A DNA stretch of 64,000 nt from Heliocybe sulcata (lineage: Eukaryota > Basidiomycota > Agaricomycetes > Gloeophyllales > Gloeophyllaceae): the NCBI GenBank assembly GCA_004369045.1, contig ML213536.1, forward strand, positions 112,631-176,630, in the 5' to 3' direction. Made by a program: the position numbers and the translations under genes. Below, in pieces: positions 22,140 through 33,373 of this stretch. The notes under the pieces were generated by a model. The model did not search any database. It was not told where the DNA came from and worked only from the letters and a program-made list of their open reading frames with translations. Within the stretch, counting starts at the first letter, position 1; each line of letters starts with the position of its first letter.

Positions 22140-25100
22140 GAATTAGGCACATATGACGTCAGACGTGGGACGAGAGCCAATCAAAGTACTACACTCTCTG
22201 CCTCTCGTCTACAACAAGCAGCTTAGTATAATATGAGTACTGTCATCCGCTCGCTACGCGCTATGAGATATATAGATGGCTGTGTGGAATGCTATCGTAC
22301 AACAGGTAGACATAATCGATGTTCCGAGGCTCCCGAGGATAGCAATTAGAGCGGAGGCGGATTCGTACTTCAGTACGCTGGGTGACAGCAGCGCCCGGTG
22401 GTGGTTTATATATCATGTTGCACCGTGTTGCATCCCACTCAGCCATGGTGTATGACAGGTTGGAAAACCAAAGTATTCAAACATCATGTCTTGATGCTAC
22501 GGAGAACCCCAAGTAGAAGGGGAATGAAAGCTCCAGAGAGAGCTCTTCAGATCGACGCCGCTGAAATCCTAGGCCCGAGAGACTCCGCCGGCCTCTCAGT
22601 GCGAATGAAATCCAACAACAGCGCCCCAGTTGTCCTTGAGCATGCGGAATTCACTGAAGCATGCCAAACAATTCCGTGAACAGCAGGATCATCAGATCCC
22701 GACACTCCATGTGACAAAAATTGCAGCCTTGGAGCACTTGAGCCTAATAGCCCCATGGCTGATGGAACAGGTTACTGTCAGCCGCGCAGGGACGAAAAGT
22801 GCAGGCAGGGAACGCGGCAGGTCATTAAAGATCCATTGGCTGTGGATGAAGGTGACGATAGTTTGTCGATAATCTCGCTGGAGTGCAGTCATTCGGACTG
22901 CAGCAGATCAGAAGCCACGCTACCCAGGATCATTAAACACAGGAGTCGCGCGTGACGTGTCCGGAAATCATAGGGACGTTCTTCCAGACCGCCCTATTGA
23001 GGACGTTATCGGGTAACGCTATGTTCGACGACAAGACACCGACCACTAGACATCAGACTGGGTATTCCAAGCTGCGACCCAGGGGCACAGTGAGACGAGA
23101 GGACGCGAGATCACCCATTCCCGAATGCGTTCGTCGTTTAATCATTCTTCCCGGTCGTCTGATTCGAGAGGAGACGGGGGCTTCCTGGTCGAGATAGAAC
23201 AAGCTTACAATCAGACGGTGACAAGGAATGGGTTCCAGAGCTTACATATACAGGTCGTGACACATTGACCCAACATGGGACTACTGCGAGCGGGAATGCT
23301 CGAACTCCTCCTCATCACAGTCATGTTTTATGAGACGGTCAAGCGCCTATATTAAGGTCAATTTGGCCAAGATACTGCATGTATCGCCCATATGTTGAAT
23401 GAGGGACAATGTCAGTCTTTGGATCACAAAATACTGAAAGAGCAGACGACGTACACAGTACCAAGATGCATCGCCCGTGCTTGCCACTCTTACAGTATCA
23501 GTAAGCAGGTACTCTCTCCTTCCCCATATGATGGAGAAATACGGCTATGTCGTCCCTGGCACTCTACCAGCAACTTCAGGTCCACTAAAGTCTGTGTCAA
23601 GCGTCACATCTGGAAAACCTTGCGGTGGCTGGTTCGCGCTCGTCCTTCGGGAGACAATTGTAGGATTTTTAGCCGCTGAAGACACCCAAGAATCAGGACG
23701 AAATACTGAAACGCCTGAAGGACGCAGAATTCAGCCACAGCGGTAGAGAGACCAAGAGCAGTTTTACATGTTAAAGGCCGTCGACGGACGCGCGCCTCGC
23801 GCCAATCGCCGGCCACGCGGGTCTTCCTCTTCCTCTTTCGTCCGCTACCACAACCCATCGCCTGCGGATGCATCTTAGGCCTTCACGACCTTACAGAGAT
23901 TCGGGTCAGAGCCCATACTTCGCAGCTCTCCGTGAAGGCAATGCATGGCTGTTGGTCGGTATCAGCCAAGGTCTTTCTCCAGGTTCACCGTCGACAGGCC
24001 CTTCACGCATCTGGATTGTCGTGTCCTCTTGCACTTGTCTTGTACAATTCTCCTGGGATCTTCGTTCATTCAAACTGGCCCGTGGATTTCTCTTCGTATT
24101 GCCAGCCGTTCGCTGCATGTGGTCACCCTTTTGCTGCTGCCTTGCGCGTTGCACTGGGTGATAGCTGCCTTCGGGGATCAGCTCAAAAATCGATAATTAG
24201 GCGAACACTCGCGACGCAGCCTTGAGACAACGTAGTCGGAGCGGCTTGCTGAATATGTCGTTCTGCTTGTGTTTACTCAATTGGTGCTTTCTTGAAGACG
24301 TCCGTCCTTGCAGCAACATTCGAGTTTTAGTCGACGTTGGGGCGGTATCGGGTTTTGATGCGCGCGCTGGTCTTGGAGGACAACAATCCTGTGCATTGGG
24401 AGTCGTTCTTACACTGGTTACAAAGGTGTGTCTGCTGTCATATCTCTTTACGCTGGCTGTCATTGGTCTTGGTGTGGCCGCTGGCGGCATTGAGGGCTTG
24501 TCATGCGTTGAGCTGGCGGTTGGGCGGTGGTCTTGGTATCTTCTGGTCTTGATCACACTGGGATTTGAGGCAAGCACTCGGACTGGGACGTTGCGTTTCA
24601 GTGTCATTGACGATGAGAGTTGAATGAGAAAAAACTCGCCTTGGGCTTCGATCCTTATCGTGATGTGACCGTCACTGTGTGACTTGTCACTCCTCCAGCA
24701 GGGCAGGATGACTTGCCGGCTCGGTGATGACTGGGAGTCATTGGAGGCAGAGACTGGACTAGAATGGAGCATTCAACCTTGAAAGCATGAACTGACCTGG
24801 CTCCCTTCCCAGGTAAAGATTTCTAGTGCAATTGGTCGAGGTAGCAGCCATCGCGCGCAGAGACACGGAAGCAAATCGACTGCCGAACGAGAGTCGTTCA
24901 TCAGGCCTTCAGTGGAAGGGAACGTACATTTTGCCCCGTCCCCGGGTTCGTATCCCTATCACCGTAGCTCACGACATGTCTGGAATGTCGAGTAGCAGGT
25001 GTCGTCCAGGTCGGGCTTGCTTCCTTGGTTTGCTAGCCAGGGTCCACGCTCGCTCGATCGTGCTTCTGCCTTGGCCAATTGCGGTGAAATACGGGATCCT

Positions 25101-25612
25101 CGCGAGCATTATTGCGTGTGGGCGTCCGGTCTAGCGCGTTCGTCCGAATGAACCCATGCGGTGGCTTTCCAGGGCGTGAATTCACAGCCGCACCCAGGGT
25201 TTTGGATGCGGTACCGTCAGAGATCCAAGAGTCAGCGGGACCGAAGTCAATGGACGCAATACCAATAGATGCTCCAGAAATGAAAGTGGCAGGACACTGG
25301 GGACTGATGTCACGGGCCAGCTCGAGGATCCGGGAGATAGTCAGCTAACACTACGCGTGTGTCCCCAGGTTCCCTAGTTCTTAGTCGCCGCCAACACCAA
25401 AAATGGCAACAATATACGCAAACGCGCTAGACGGCGCAGGCCTGATCAACTTCTCCATGTCCGTCGCTGTTGGCCTGTGATGCCTATATAATCCAGGTCG
25501 TCGTCTCCGCACGCTCTTTTGCCGCTCTATGCTATCCCAGTCGCTCTTTTGCTATCTCTACTGATTTTGCCGCTTTTCCTGCTTTGCTCTCGTCCTTGCT
25601 CTCGCGCTCGCT
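22140..25612. other. 3.5 kb gene-poor interval
   Basis: No recognisable gene lies here. Several frames are open for 80-190 codons on both strands (for example minus 24197-24772, plus 24222-24623 and plus 23477-23746). They overlap one another, show no domain and have no consistent exon chain. A T/C-rich stretch at about 25500-25610 looks like the promoter of the gene at 25613. A decayed gene or non-coding transcript cannot be excluded. Confidence 0.4.
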
Positions 25613-26184
25613 ATGCTCCGTAGAACAGAACCTACCTACCCGTCTTTCAGTCTAGTCATTAACGAAGCCCTCGACGATCCATTCCGTCTCCCTCCTTATC
25701 AGCGCTACGCCGGAAACTACACCTCCCCGCCTATGGTGAGTTTTACTGCCGCCAGCAGATTCTCTTCTTCTTTGGGCTGAATGGCAACCAGATGAGCGTG
25801 GACTATCGATACGCGGGCGAACGAGAGAGTTCCTCTGCTCTACCGGAAGTCCTTTTGGTACGTGGCTTCGCACCGAGACACGCCACTGGCTCAATTATGC
25901 GCAGTCCGATTTCTGGCCGCCCAACGAGGAAGCCAGCAACCTCCAAGCTGCGTTGGAAAATCGTCGCAGCACCACAGGAATGACCTCCAGGCGGCGGAGG
26001 CTGACTGACCTCGTTATCGTGAGTTTCTCCCGATGTGTGCCAGAGCCCGTTTCCCATTGCTCATTCGGTTTAGGACTTAGCGCACATCGTCAAACGAAAA
26101 TCGACCGCCATCTTGAAGAAGAGGCCGAAGAAAAACTCCGTCAAAATGCCTACGCCGGCGGAGGAGGTTGACTCGTCGGCATAG
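25613..26184 (+). CDS. small unrecognised four-exon gene
   Basis: Four exons, 25613-25735, 25792-25857, 25905-26018 and 26074-26184, join in frame with every intron at a codon boundary (phase 0). They give about 137 residues. The N-terminus contains RLPPYQRYAGNYTSPPM, the middle SDFWPPNEEASNLQAALENR, and the end is basic (RRRRLTD, KKRPKKNS) before a short acidic tip. Donors are GTGAGT, GTACGT and GTGAGT and acceptors CAG, CAG and TAG. No family was recognised. A basic C-terminal half could suggest nucleic-acid or ribosome contact, but that is speculation. Confidence 0.55.
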
Positions 26185-26402
26185 AGTTTTGGAAAGGAGT
26201 TGCCAAAAGCCATGCCTCCGTACGCCATTCCTAACAATGTTGACTGTATCATAGTATTTCTTTCGTTCCTATCCATGCTTCATGTCACCGTATCATAAAT
26301 CTCCGTAATTTGGTCATGCTGTCGCGCGTATTCCACATATATATCGTATTGTCCGTGTCGCTTGTGCCGCGCAAATCCTCCTATGACATACACTGTCCTG
26401 GT

Positions 26403-27176
26403 TTAGAAGACGTACGGGATCAGCCTGTACGGGACCCTGGCAGCCCACTCATCCCACTGCACGCCAAACTCTCGCTGCAATGTCCGATCCTCTACAATGG
26501 TTCGCCTTACTGCTATAAGGGAGCCTAAGATTACCGGGAAAAGGAACGCTCCGACAACCGTCTTGCCAATGAATGTATGCAGCCACCCACACTCTCGCAA
26601 CCACGATCCTTCACCCAAGAAGCATACACTGGTCCCTAGTCCTGCAATCATCCCGCCAGTGTAGGCTGGATGCCGGACGTACGAGTACGGTCCACTTGTC
26701 ACTAGCCTGTGTTCCTTGCGAATGGAGAGCTCAAAGGTGAAGTATTTGCCCAAGGTCTTGAAGCATCGGTATCGAACGTAGGATCCGGCCACAGCGAGGA
26801 ACCATCCCACCAGAGCGGTAGGCGTCACCCGAATGGTAGGCACAGCCAATGAGGTGTTCGCGACAAGGGCTGCGATGACGCGCCGCGCGAATGATGATTC
26901 TGGTACATGCCCTGCAGTGATCACGATGGTCTCACATGCCCCACCTAGCAAGGCGAGTGTCTATGGTATAGTGATGTCCCAATTAGCTGCTTTCATCGAG
27001 AGATCCTTTGAAGCCCTGTGGATTACCTTGATAGTCCCTGTCACCAGCGTAGCCACTGGAAACGAATGTCTATACCTCTCCCTCTCGACCGTCGTAACAG
27101 AGGGGTTTGGATCCGTCATGGAATGGCCCATTGCAAGCGCTGTGGTAATGACGAGTGGGACACGGAGCAGCGACAT
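26403..27176 (-). CDS. ICMT/PEMT-type membrane methyltransferase
   Basis: This belongs to the isoprenylcysteine carboxyl methyltransferase family (Ste14-like), ER-membrane enzymes that use S-adenosylmethionine to methylate a lipid-modified cysteine or related substrate. Hydrophobic segments come first, then the signature: KYFTFELSIRKEHRLVTSGP, YSYVRHPAYTGG (the RHPxYxG cofactor motif), then the C-terminal EDRTLQREFGVQWDEWAARV and PYRLIPYVF. One intron (about 26959-27026) separates an N-terminal exon starting MSLLRVPLVITTALAMGHSM. At about 230 residues it fits the short fungal ICMT-like paralogues; the true Ste14 substrate is not assured. It is divergent from the PaiB-like gene. Confidence 0.82.
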
Positions 27177-27724
27177 AGCGTTCTAGGGCGATTGCGCGCC
27201 GAGGCCTCCATTGACGATCTTGGTTTATAGGTCCATGCCCGGGGCGGTTTACTAATCGCTAAACCCATATAGCCGTAATGCCCGAGATACTGCCCGTAGC
27301 ATGGTCACGGCGCCGTCTCTCGCTATCCATCCCGTGATCGCATCGGAACGCAGCGCCCACCTGCCATAACACGAGCGGAAACGCTTGTCTCCATGTTTGA
27401 CCCCAAGCTTTGGCGCGGGACCAATGCAAAGAAGTTGGCGGTATCGAGTCTAAGGCGAGTGAAGAATCAACGTCACATACTGCGCAGGACAACCTCGCAC
27501 AAGACATGCCCTGAGCGAGCAGACATAGCGCGCATGCGCCGTTCCATACGCACAACATAGCAGGCTCAAACAGCCTCGCCCAAGAGACGTCGTTTGCGAT
27601 GTGAGTGAGTTGATGGCCTGTCCGCTGGTCCGAGTGTTGTGAGAAAGTTAGGATCCAATGATCGAGCGATTAAGCGCCCGTGGCCTGCACGCGGAAAGCC
27701 GAGTCAGCAGCTATCTGCCTTGCC
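27177..27724. other. divergent intergenic region
   Basis: This is the shared upstream region of the ICMT-like gene (minus) and the PaiB-like gene (plus). No gene or recognisable element was seen. Confidence 0.55.
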
Positions 27725-28453
27725 ATGTACCTCCGCGCTGTCCATGCCGAGCACCACATCCCGACCCTTCGGTGCTTCATCCGTGAGAACCCACTGGGAA
27801 TATTGACCACCGCCATCGAGTCGCCTGATTTCCCCCTCCTGCAGTCGAGCCATATCCCGTGGATCCTCGACGTCGAAGATGAGAGCAGTGAGACGGAGAT
27901 GGGTGTGTTGAAGGGACACATGGCACGAGCGAACCCGCAGGCGAAGGCGATTATCGAGAGCGTGGCGAGCGGGGAGGTGCTGGAGAAGGAGGTCCTGATA
28001 CTGTTCAACGCACCCGCGCACCACTATGTCACGCCGAAGTTCTATGTTGAGACAAAACCTGCGACGGGAAAGGTGGTCCCGACATGGGACTACGCGGCGG
28101 TGGAGGTCTACGGCCGGGCGCGCATTTACCACTCCTCTTCCTCGCCCGACACGGCTGCGTTCCTATCCTCGCAGATCACCGCGCTTTCCGAGTTCGCCGA
28201 GACGAGCATTATGGGGTACGACAGACCGTGGTCGGTGGGCGATGCCCCGGCGGGGTATATCGAGGTGTTGAAGAAAGCGATTATTGGGATCGAGGTAAGG
28301 ATTGAGAGGATGGGTGGGAGGTGGAAAATGAGTCAGGAGATGGGATTGAAGGACAGGCAGGGGGTCATCGAGGGTTTCGAAACGCTTGATGGTGCTGTCG
28401 GCAAGAAGCTTGCGGAGATGATCAGGGAGAGGGGAAATAAAGACATGCAATAG
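27725..28453 (+). CDS. PaiB-like FMN-binding split-barrel protein
   Basis: This is a single uninterrupted exon of about 242 codons, unusual in this intron-rich window. It matches the FMN-binding family whose bacterial member is PaiB: MYLRAVHAEHHIPTLRCFIR, NPLGILTTAI, FPLLQSSHIPWIL, LKGHMARANPQ, then VLILFNAPAHHYVTPKFYVE and VPTWDYAAVEVYGRARI. The C-terminal part has SVGDAPAGYIEVLKKAIIGI, IERMGGRWKMSQ and a helical end. In fungi the role is undefined; repression as in Bacillus should not be assumed. The start at 27725 matches the usual first residues; the frame is open 45 bases further upstream. Confidence 0.87.
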   Translation: MYLRAVHAEHHIPTLRCFIRENPLGILTTAIESPDFPLLQSSHIPWILDVEDESSETEMGVLKGHMARANPQAKAIIESVASGEVLEKEVLILFNAPAHHYVTPKFYVETKPATGKVVPTWDYAAVEVYGRARIYHSSSSPDTAAFLSSQITALSEFAETSIMGYDRPWSVGDAPAGYIEVLKKAIIGIEVRIERMGGRWKMSQEMGLKDRQGVIEGFETLDGAVGKKLAEMIRERGNKDMQ

Positions 28454-28701
28454 CCGAACAGACATACCATAGCCTCCTTCATCAGATGAAACCTACTATT
28501 CAGAATAGTTTATGATTCCAGTATGAGAGTGTATGGGTGATCCCGAACAAGCCTGACAGAGATATCAATCAGGATTCAGGACAGGTAAAAGACAACAGTG
28601 AGAAATGATTCCGATGTGGTAAGTATTCGAAACATGACGTCCTCCTTATATACACACACCCTCACAGGCCCACGCTGCTCCCTATCGTCGTGCCAGACAG
28701 C

Positions 28702-30884
28702 ATGTCCGAGCATAACAGTGGTTGCTTTAGCGGCTTGCTTTTCAAATTGAGCAAGCGCTCTCGCAAGACACCAGTCGTGGAACCTTACCCGTTTACCAGA
28801 AGCCCGAGCTATGGTTCAGGCTCGAGGCCTACGCTGGTGCAGTCCGATGGATTTGTGAGCGTTCAGTATCCTGAAGTGTCGCGCTTGGTCTCACACATGC
28901 TGCTCGATCTTACAGGGCTGCTGCATGCACAAGTCGTACTGCGACTTCGGGATCCCAACGAGCAAAGATGCGCGTTATGACGAGAAGCTCGAACCCCTAC
29001 CTCAGTACACCCTAGCGGACCTTGAGGAGATCTACAAGCCTGAGGTTATCCAGACCATAGATGAGGCTCTGGACAAGTTAAGCCCGGAACTGAGGAAACT
29101 GAGTTTGGACATCCACGGTGCGTTTCTTCCAGCTCAAATCCACTCCGTCCGTAACACCACCTGCGCCTCAGACCACCCCGAAATCGGCTTCCAAGAAAAG
29201 TACGTCCCCTCCTCCTTCCCTGGACAATACTCACTCATTCTCTTCCAGGCACGCGCATGCCGCCCTAACCGCCTTCATGTCCGCCCACGGCTTCACTGTC
29301 ACTAAGCACTACCTCGGGCTCGACACCGCCTGGCGCGCCGAGTGGTCCACCGGCACCGGCGGACGCACGCTCGGTGTCAACTCTGAGATGGACGCGCTGC
29401 CCGGCATTGGCCACGCCTGCGGACACAATTTGATTGCGATCTGCGGGGTAGGGGTGGCGTTGGCGGTGAAGGCGGCGATGGAAATGCACGATGTTAGCGG
29501 AAAGATTGTTCTCCTGGGGACACCAGGTGAGTGAGAGTACGTTTGGTGGAGATGCTTGTGGGACTGATACGGGCGGTGTGGTTTAGCGGAAGAAGGCGGC
29601 GCGGGAAAAGCGATCCTCATCGAACGGGGCGGGTACAAAGACATGGATGTATGTCTCATGTGAGTTTCCGCCTCTACGTCTTTCCCACCTTCCTGATCTT
29701 CCCCTCCCCTTACAGGTCCCATCCCGGTCCCGGCCCAAACCACTCCATCGGCATCGGGCCCTCCCTGGCCGTCCAGTCCATAGAAATCGAATTCTTCGGA
29801 CACACGTACGCTCCTCATCACTCCATACCTGCGACCTAACCTTAACAACTGCTCAACTTCGTGGTCTGCAGAGCACACGCCTCGGCGGCGCCCTGGGAAG
29901 GTGTGAACGCGCTCGACGCCGCCTTCCTCGCCTACTCGAATGTTGCTGTCCTCCGGCAACAGATAAAGCCTACACACCGCGTGCACGGGGTGATTAGAGG
30001 TGGGAAGGAGGACTTGGCTGTTAACGGTAAGACACTTCCTACCTCCATCATATCTGATGCACCATGCCTGATGAATGCGGCACAGTGATACCGGACTACA
30101 CAAAGATGCTGTGGCTCGTCCGCGCGCCTACGTACGCGGAGCTGGAGGTGCTGAGGGAGCGGGTAAAAGCGTGTTTCTCGTACGTCCGCATCCTCAGCCT
30201 CGCCTCTCCCTACCCTCGTGACTGAACCACTCGGTTCGGCTGTTAGTGCAGCCGCGCAAGCAACAGGGTGTAGGATGACGCTGGCCCTTGGCGCTGCGCA
30301 GTTTGATCTCAGACAGAACAGCGTCCTCGGTGCGTCTCCTTTCTTTGATACAAGTTGTGTGTGGGCCTCACGGCGGGTAACATGGGCGTAGCGCATACAT
30401 ATGGGAAGATTATGGGCGCGCAGTACGACTGGACGACGACGATGGCAGAAGGCGCGATTGGGGGGAGCACAGATTTCGGGAACGTCACGTACGGTGCGTC
30501 TGCCTACCTCATCCTCCCACCCATTCTCTTTTACCTACGTTACTCGATAGAGCTACCCTCCCTACACCCCTCATACGGTAAGCCACCGTCCTTCCCTCCA
30601 TTCTCTTTCTCACTGATCAGCTCACCACAGCCATCCCCACCGAGCCCAACGGCGGCAACCACACGCCTGGCTTCACCGCCTCCGCGCGTACAAAAGAAGC
30701 GCATGAGCTCTGCCTGACCGTTGCCAAGGGTCTCGCCGCGCTCGGGTTTAGGGTGTTGGATAATGAGGGGTTTGCTAGCGAGGTACGTGGTTGTTCATGA
30801 CGGGCAGGGAGGAGTAAGAGAGGATACTAATGGTTTGCGGTGCAGGTCAAGAAGGCGTGGAAGAAGGATATGGAGAAGAAGTAA
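28702..30884 (+). CDS. M20 metallopeptidase, PM20D2/amidohydrolase-like
   Basis: This zinc-dependent dipeptidase/amidohydrolase resembles animal PM20D2, which acts on dipeptides with basic residues. A variable N-terminus with a Cys-rich patch ([14 protein letters not shown]) is followed by [18 protein letters not shown]. The metal site is [13 protein letters not shown]. The catalytic/metal pair is [12 protein letters not shown]. The lid and dimer domain includes [20 protein letters not shown] and [20 protein letters not shown]. The last third has [17 protein letters not shown] and ends [11 protein letters not shown]. About ten introns keep the frame, including a 38-base exon ([10 protein letters not shown]) near 29160. 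The exon chain near 30330-30390 is the least certain. The catalytic residues look complete. Confidence 0.88.
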
Positions 30885-31632
30885 GTGAAGGGAAGTTGGA
30901 GCCAGTGCGAATACGCGCCAGTGCAGGGTCGGGCAGAAGGTGGGGAGAGAGGACAGTGGGAGGTAGGTAAGCGGCGCCAAGATGGTTGAAGTGCTGCCTC
31001 CCGAGATATGGAGAATATGGCGTTTGCTCTATCAGTCTTGTTGTAGCTGTAGTTTCATGTTGTACTACCAGCGTACGGTTACTGATTCTATGCCACTGCA
31101 TCCGGCCAGGCCTCCCATATGCAGCGAAGCGCTGATATATTAGATGCACCCTCCATGTGGATCGTACATCAGATCGGGCATGAATCCAGTGGCGTAGCTG
31201 ATACTCTGCTGCTTATGCCCTGCTTTCCGCCATTTATCCATTTATGCACTTGCGGGCGCGTCTCCTCAATGAAATCGAGTAGGCGGGCAACGGGTACTGT
31301 GATTAATCCAGTCCGGGGCACCTCCCCGAGCCATTGGAGCTACTCAGACTACAAAATATGTGCTTCATCTTAACTGCCGCTAACCTACGCTACTAATTAT
31401 AATGACACGTCTGGTCGAAGACGCCACAGGTATTATTCCAACCCTAACCTCGGCAAGGACTCCTACCCGTCGGCTCCTTGCAAATGTTCTTGCAATGCGC
31501 TTGCTGCCAGTTTCTAGATCTAGTCTCCAGCTCCTTCTGCGGCTCTCTTCCTCCCCTTCGTCACGATTCACACTCGTCCATAGCTTACCGAACCTAGCTC
31601 GTCATGCATTCTACTGCCGTCGGAACCTGGCT
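30885..31632. other. intergenic, with optional upstream extension of next gene
   Basis: No separate gene is seen. From 31402 the frame of the next gene is already open. The part before 31633 reads as a leucine/arginine-rich stretch that may be untranslated leader or a targeting sequence. Confidence 0.45.
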
Positions 31633-32710
31633 ATGTTGGAGCGCGTCGAGAAACGCGTGTTCTCCACGGCAGCTGAGCAGCAGGAGGAGCTCGGGCTTGA
31701 AGAGGAGATGAAGGAGGTGACGGGCGTCGACGAGGCTGCGACAGAGCGTGATAATGACAGCGACTTGGAGTCGGGCCTGGCGTCGGAAGGAGATAGCGAC
31801 GAGAGTGCGAACGCAAAAAAGCAGAAGGCCACAGAGGATGAGGATGGCGAGGGCGGAAAGGGAGACGATATTGATGTCATGCCACCGAGTACAGTACCGT
31901 TCACCATGACCATTGCCGACGTTCTATCCAACCCGATCTACCTCTACTCCCTTGATCCGAAGAAACACGCATGTGTAGTATGTCCTGGGCCAAAGAAGTT
32001 GTTCAAAACCCAGGAACGGATCAATGTTCATCTTCAGTCTAGCGTGTGTCCTCTTCAGTCTATTCGCAGGAACCGCACTCAGTAATGACACACAGGGCCA
32101 CAACAGGCGTCTCCGCCGCTTCGTTGAAGCTGCCGGGCAACCTGGCGTCGACCAGAATGTGGACCCGCGTGCGATAGTGACCAGAGCGTATGTGGCGCCG
32201 CCCCCCTCGCTGAAACACCAGAAGATAGTGCGTCTCTAATCTCTACTTCAACGTCCTATACAATCTGCATTTTATATCTGACTGGCAATTCATTGCAGGC
32301 AGCAATTCGGGCAGCGAACAAAGAAAAAAAGCTCCGTCAGTTGCAAGAGAAAAAGAAGTACAGAGCGGAGAAACAGCAAAGGCTTATACTCGAGGCGGCG
32401 GAGCGTGGGGAGGAGATAAAACCGAAAGCGCAGAAAAAGAAGAAGAAGAAGAAGCAGAAATGATGCATGAGCGACGGCGCGACCTGAAGGTGTAAGGATC
32501 TCCCAGCATGAGGAAGTGACCTCCACTCGGCTACGCTATTTCGGCCCCTCAAAAATAAATGATTTATAGTGCAATGCACAGTCTCCTCGTGATACCATGT
32601 CTTGGAGTTCCACGTCTGCCACGATGTGGCTATTGGTTGTCTCCAGGGTTGATAGAGATCTACTTGCTAGCGACGTCTCCTCAAAGAAACTGAGTAGGCG
32701 ACCAATGCAG
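31248..32710. repeat. pair of short degenerate direct repeats flanking the zinc-finger-like gene
   Basis: A run of about 46 bases at 31248-31293 resembles 32662-32710 in the same orientation. Shared blocks are ACTTGC, CGTCTCCTCAA, GAAA and GAGTAGGCG, about three quarters identical overall. They sit on either side of the gene at 31633-32463. They may be remnants of a dispersed short repeat or of a duplicated flank. Confidence 0.4.
31633..32463 (+). CDS. basic protein with C2H2-like motif, possibly nucleolar
   Basis: Three exons are read, with introns at about 32044-32092 (GTGTGT to ACAG) and 32229-32299 (GTGCGT to GCAG). The protein begins MLERVEKRVFSTAAEQQEEL, continues through an acidic region, then a CxxC...HxxxxxH segment: CVVCPGPKKLFKTQERINVH followed by LQSSGHNRRLRRF. 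This resembles the small zinc-finger motif found in some ribosome-biogenesis proteins. The end is extremely basic (KKKKKKKQK). The combination suggests a nucleolar or pre-ribosomal role by inference only. An in-frame ATG at 31402 would add about 77 residues. It is more likely a new N-terminus than a real domain. Confidence 0.68.
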
Positions 32711-33373
32711 GTTGGTGACAGTTTTCTCATTCATGCTACCTATAGGACCGCTTGTGCTCGGAGTTCTGAGAGTAGTGACCGGTGCGGTCGGTACGTCGGT
32801 GATGTGACTGTGACACTCGTGATCGTCGCATACCACCAGTCACTCGTCACTCGTCGCCGACGTTCCTCTACTAGCACTAAACGCAACGCAACCAAATCTT
32901 GCTACCCTAGATGGTACTCCTCTACTCTTGAGTGTCATTGCTTGGGGTGCACAATGAGCGATGAAACTCACGGGCCGGGACTAAACAATATGAAGTTACG
33001 GAACCACTGATGACTTCTGCTAGAGCCTACTGAAGCAGGTATCCGCCACGGTAGAGCCAGACTGACCTGCGACGGCGAGGCAGCTGGCGTCCATTATATT
33101 GTAACTATAGTTTCAGCACAGTTATTTGCCCCGGGGCTAATGGTTTTCTCGGAAGCTCTCAATGTGGACCGTCGGCCCTCTCCGCTCGCTGCTATATTGG
33201 GCATTCCGCTGTCGGACTGCCCTTGCCGTAGATCGTGCCTCTAGCGGACGACATAAGCATGAGCGGATGCAAATAGCTCAGGTGTAATGGGCCAGTGGGG
33301 GTCTCGTCGCCCATCGTCTTTCGCTTCAAACTATCTCGCTACTAGCAGGCTACAGCTCTACACATTAACTTCG
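32464..33373. other. intergenic, no gene
   Basis: A 137-codon frame at 32597-33010 is Ser/Arg/Thr-rich with no domain and is judged non-coding. The stretch around 32800-32860 contains several GTGACT/AGTCAC words close together. Confidence 0.5.

Noticed and set aside
24197-24772. 191-codon minus frame and overlapping 133-codon plus frame
   Set aside because: The two overlap antisense and neither has motifs. Ser/Thr/Pro-rich composition suggests base bias.
22140-25612. Search for a third copy of the acidic tandem paralogues or of the SDR gene
   Set aside because: No LGRRxRSDD start, IPP strand or SDR glycine motif was found on either strand.
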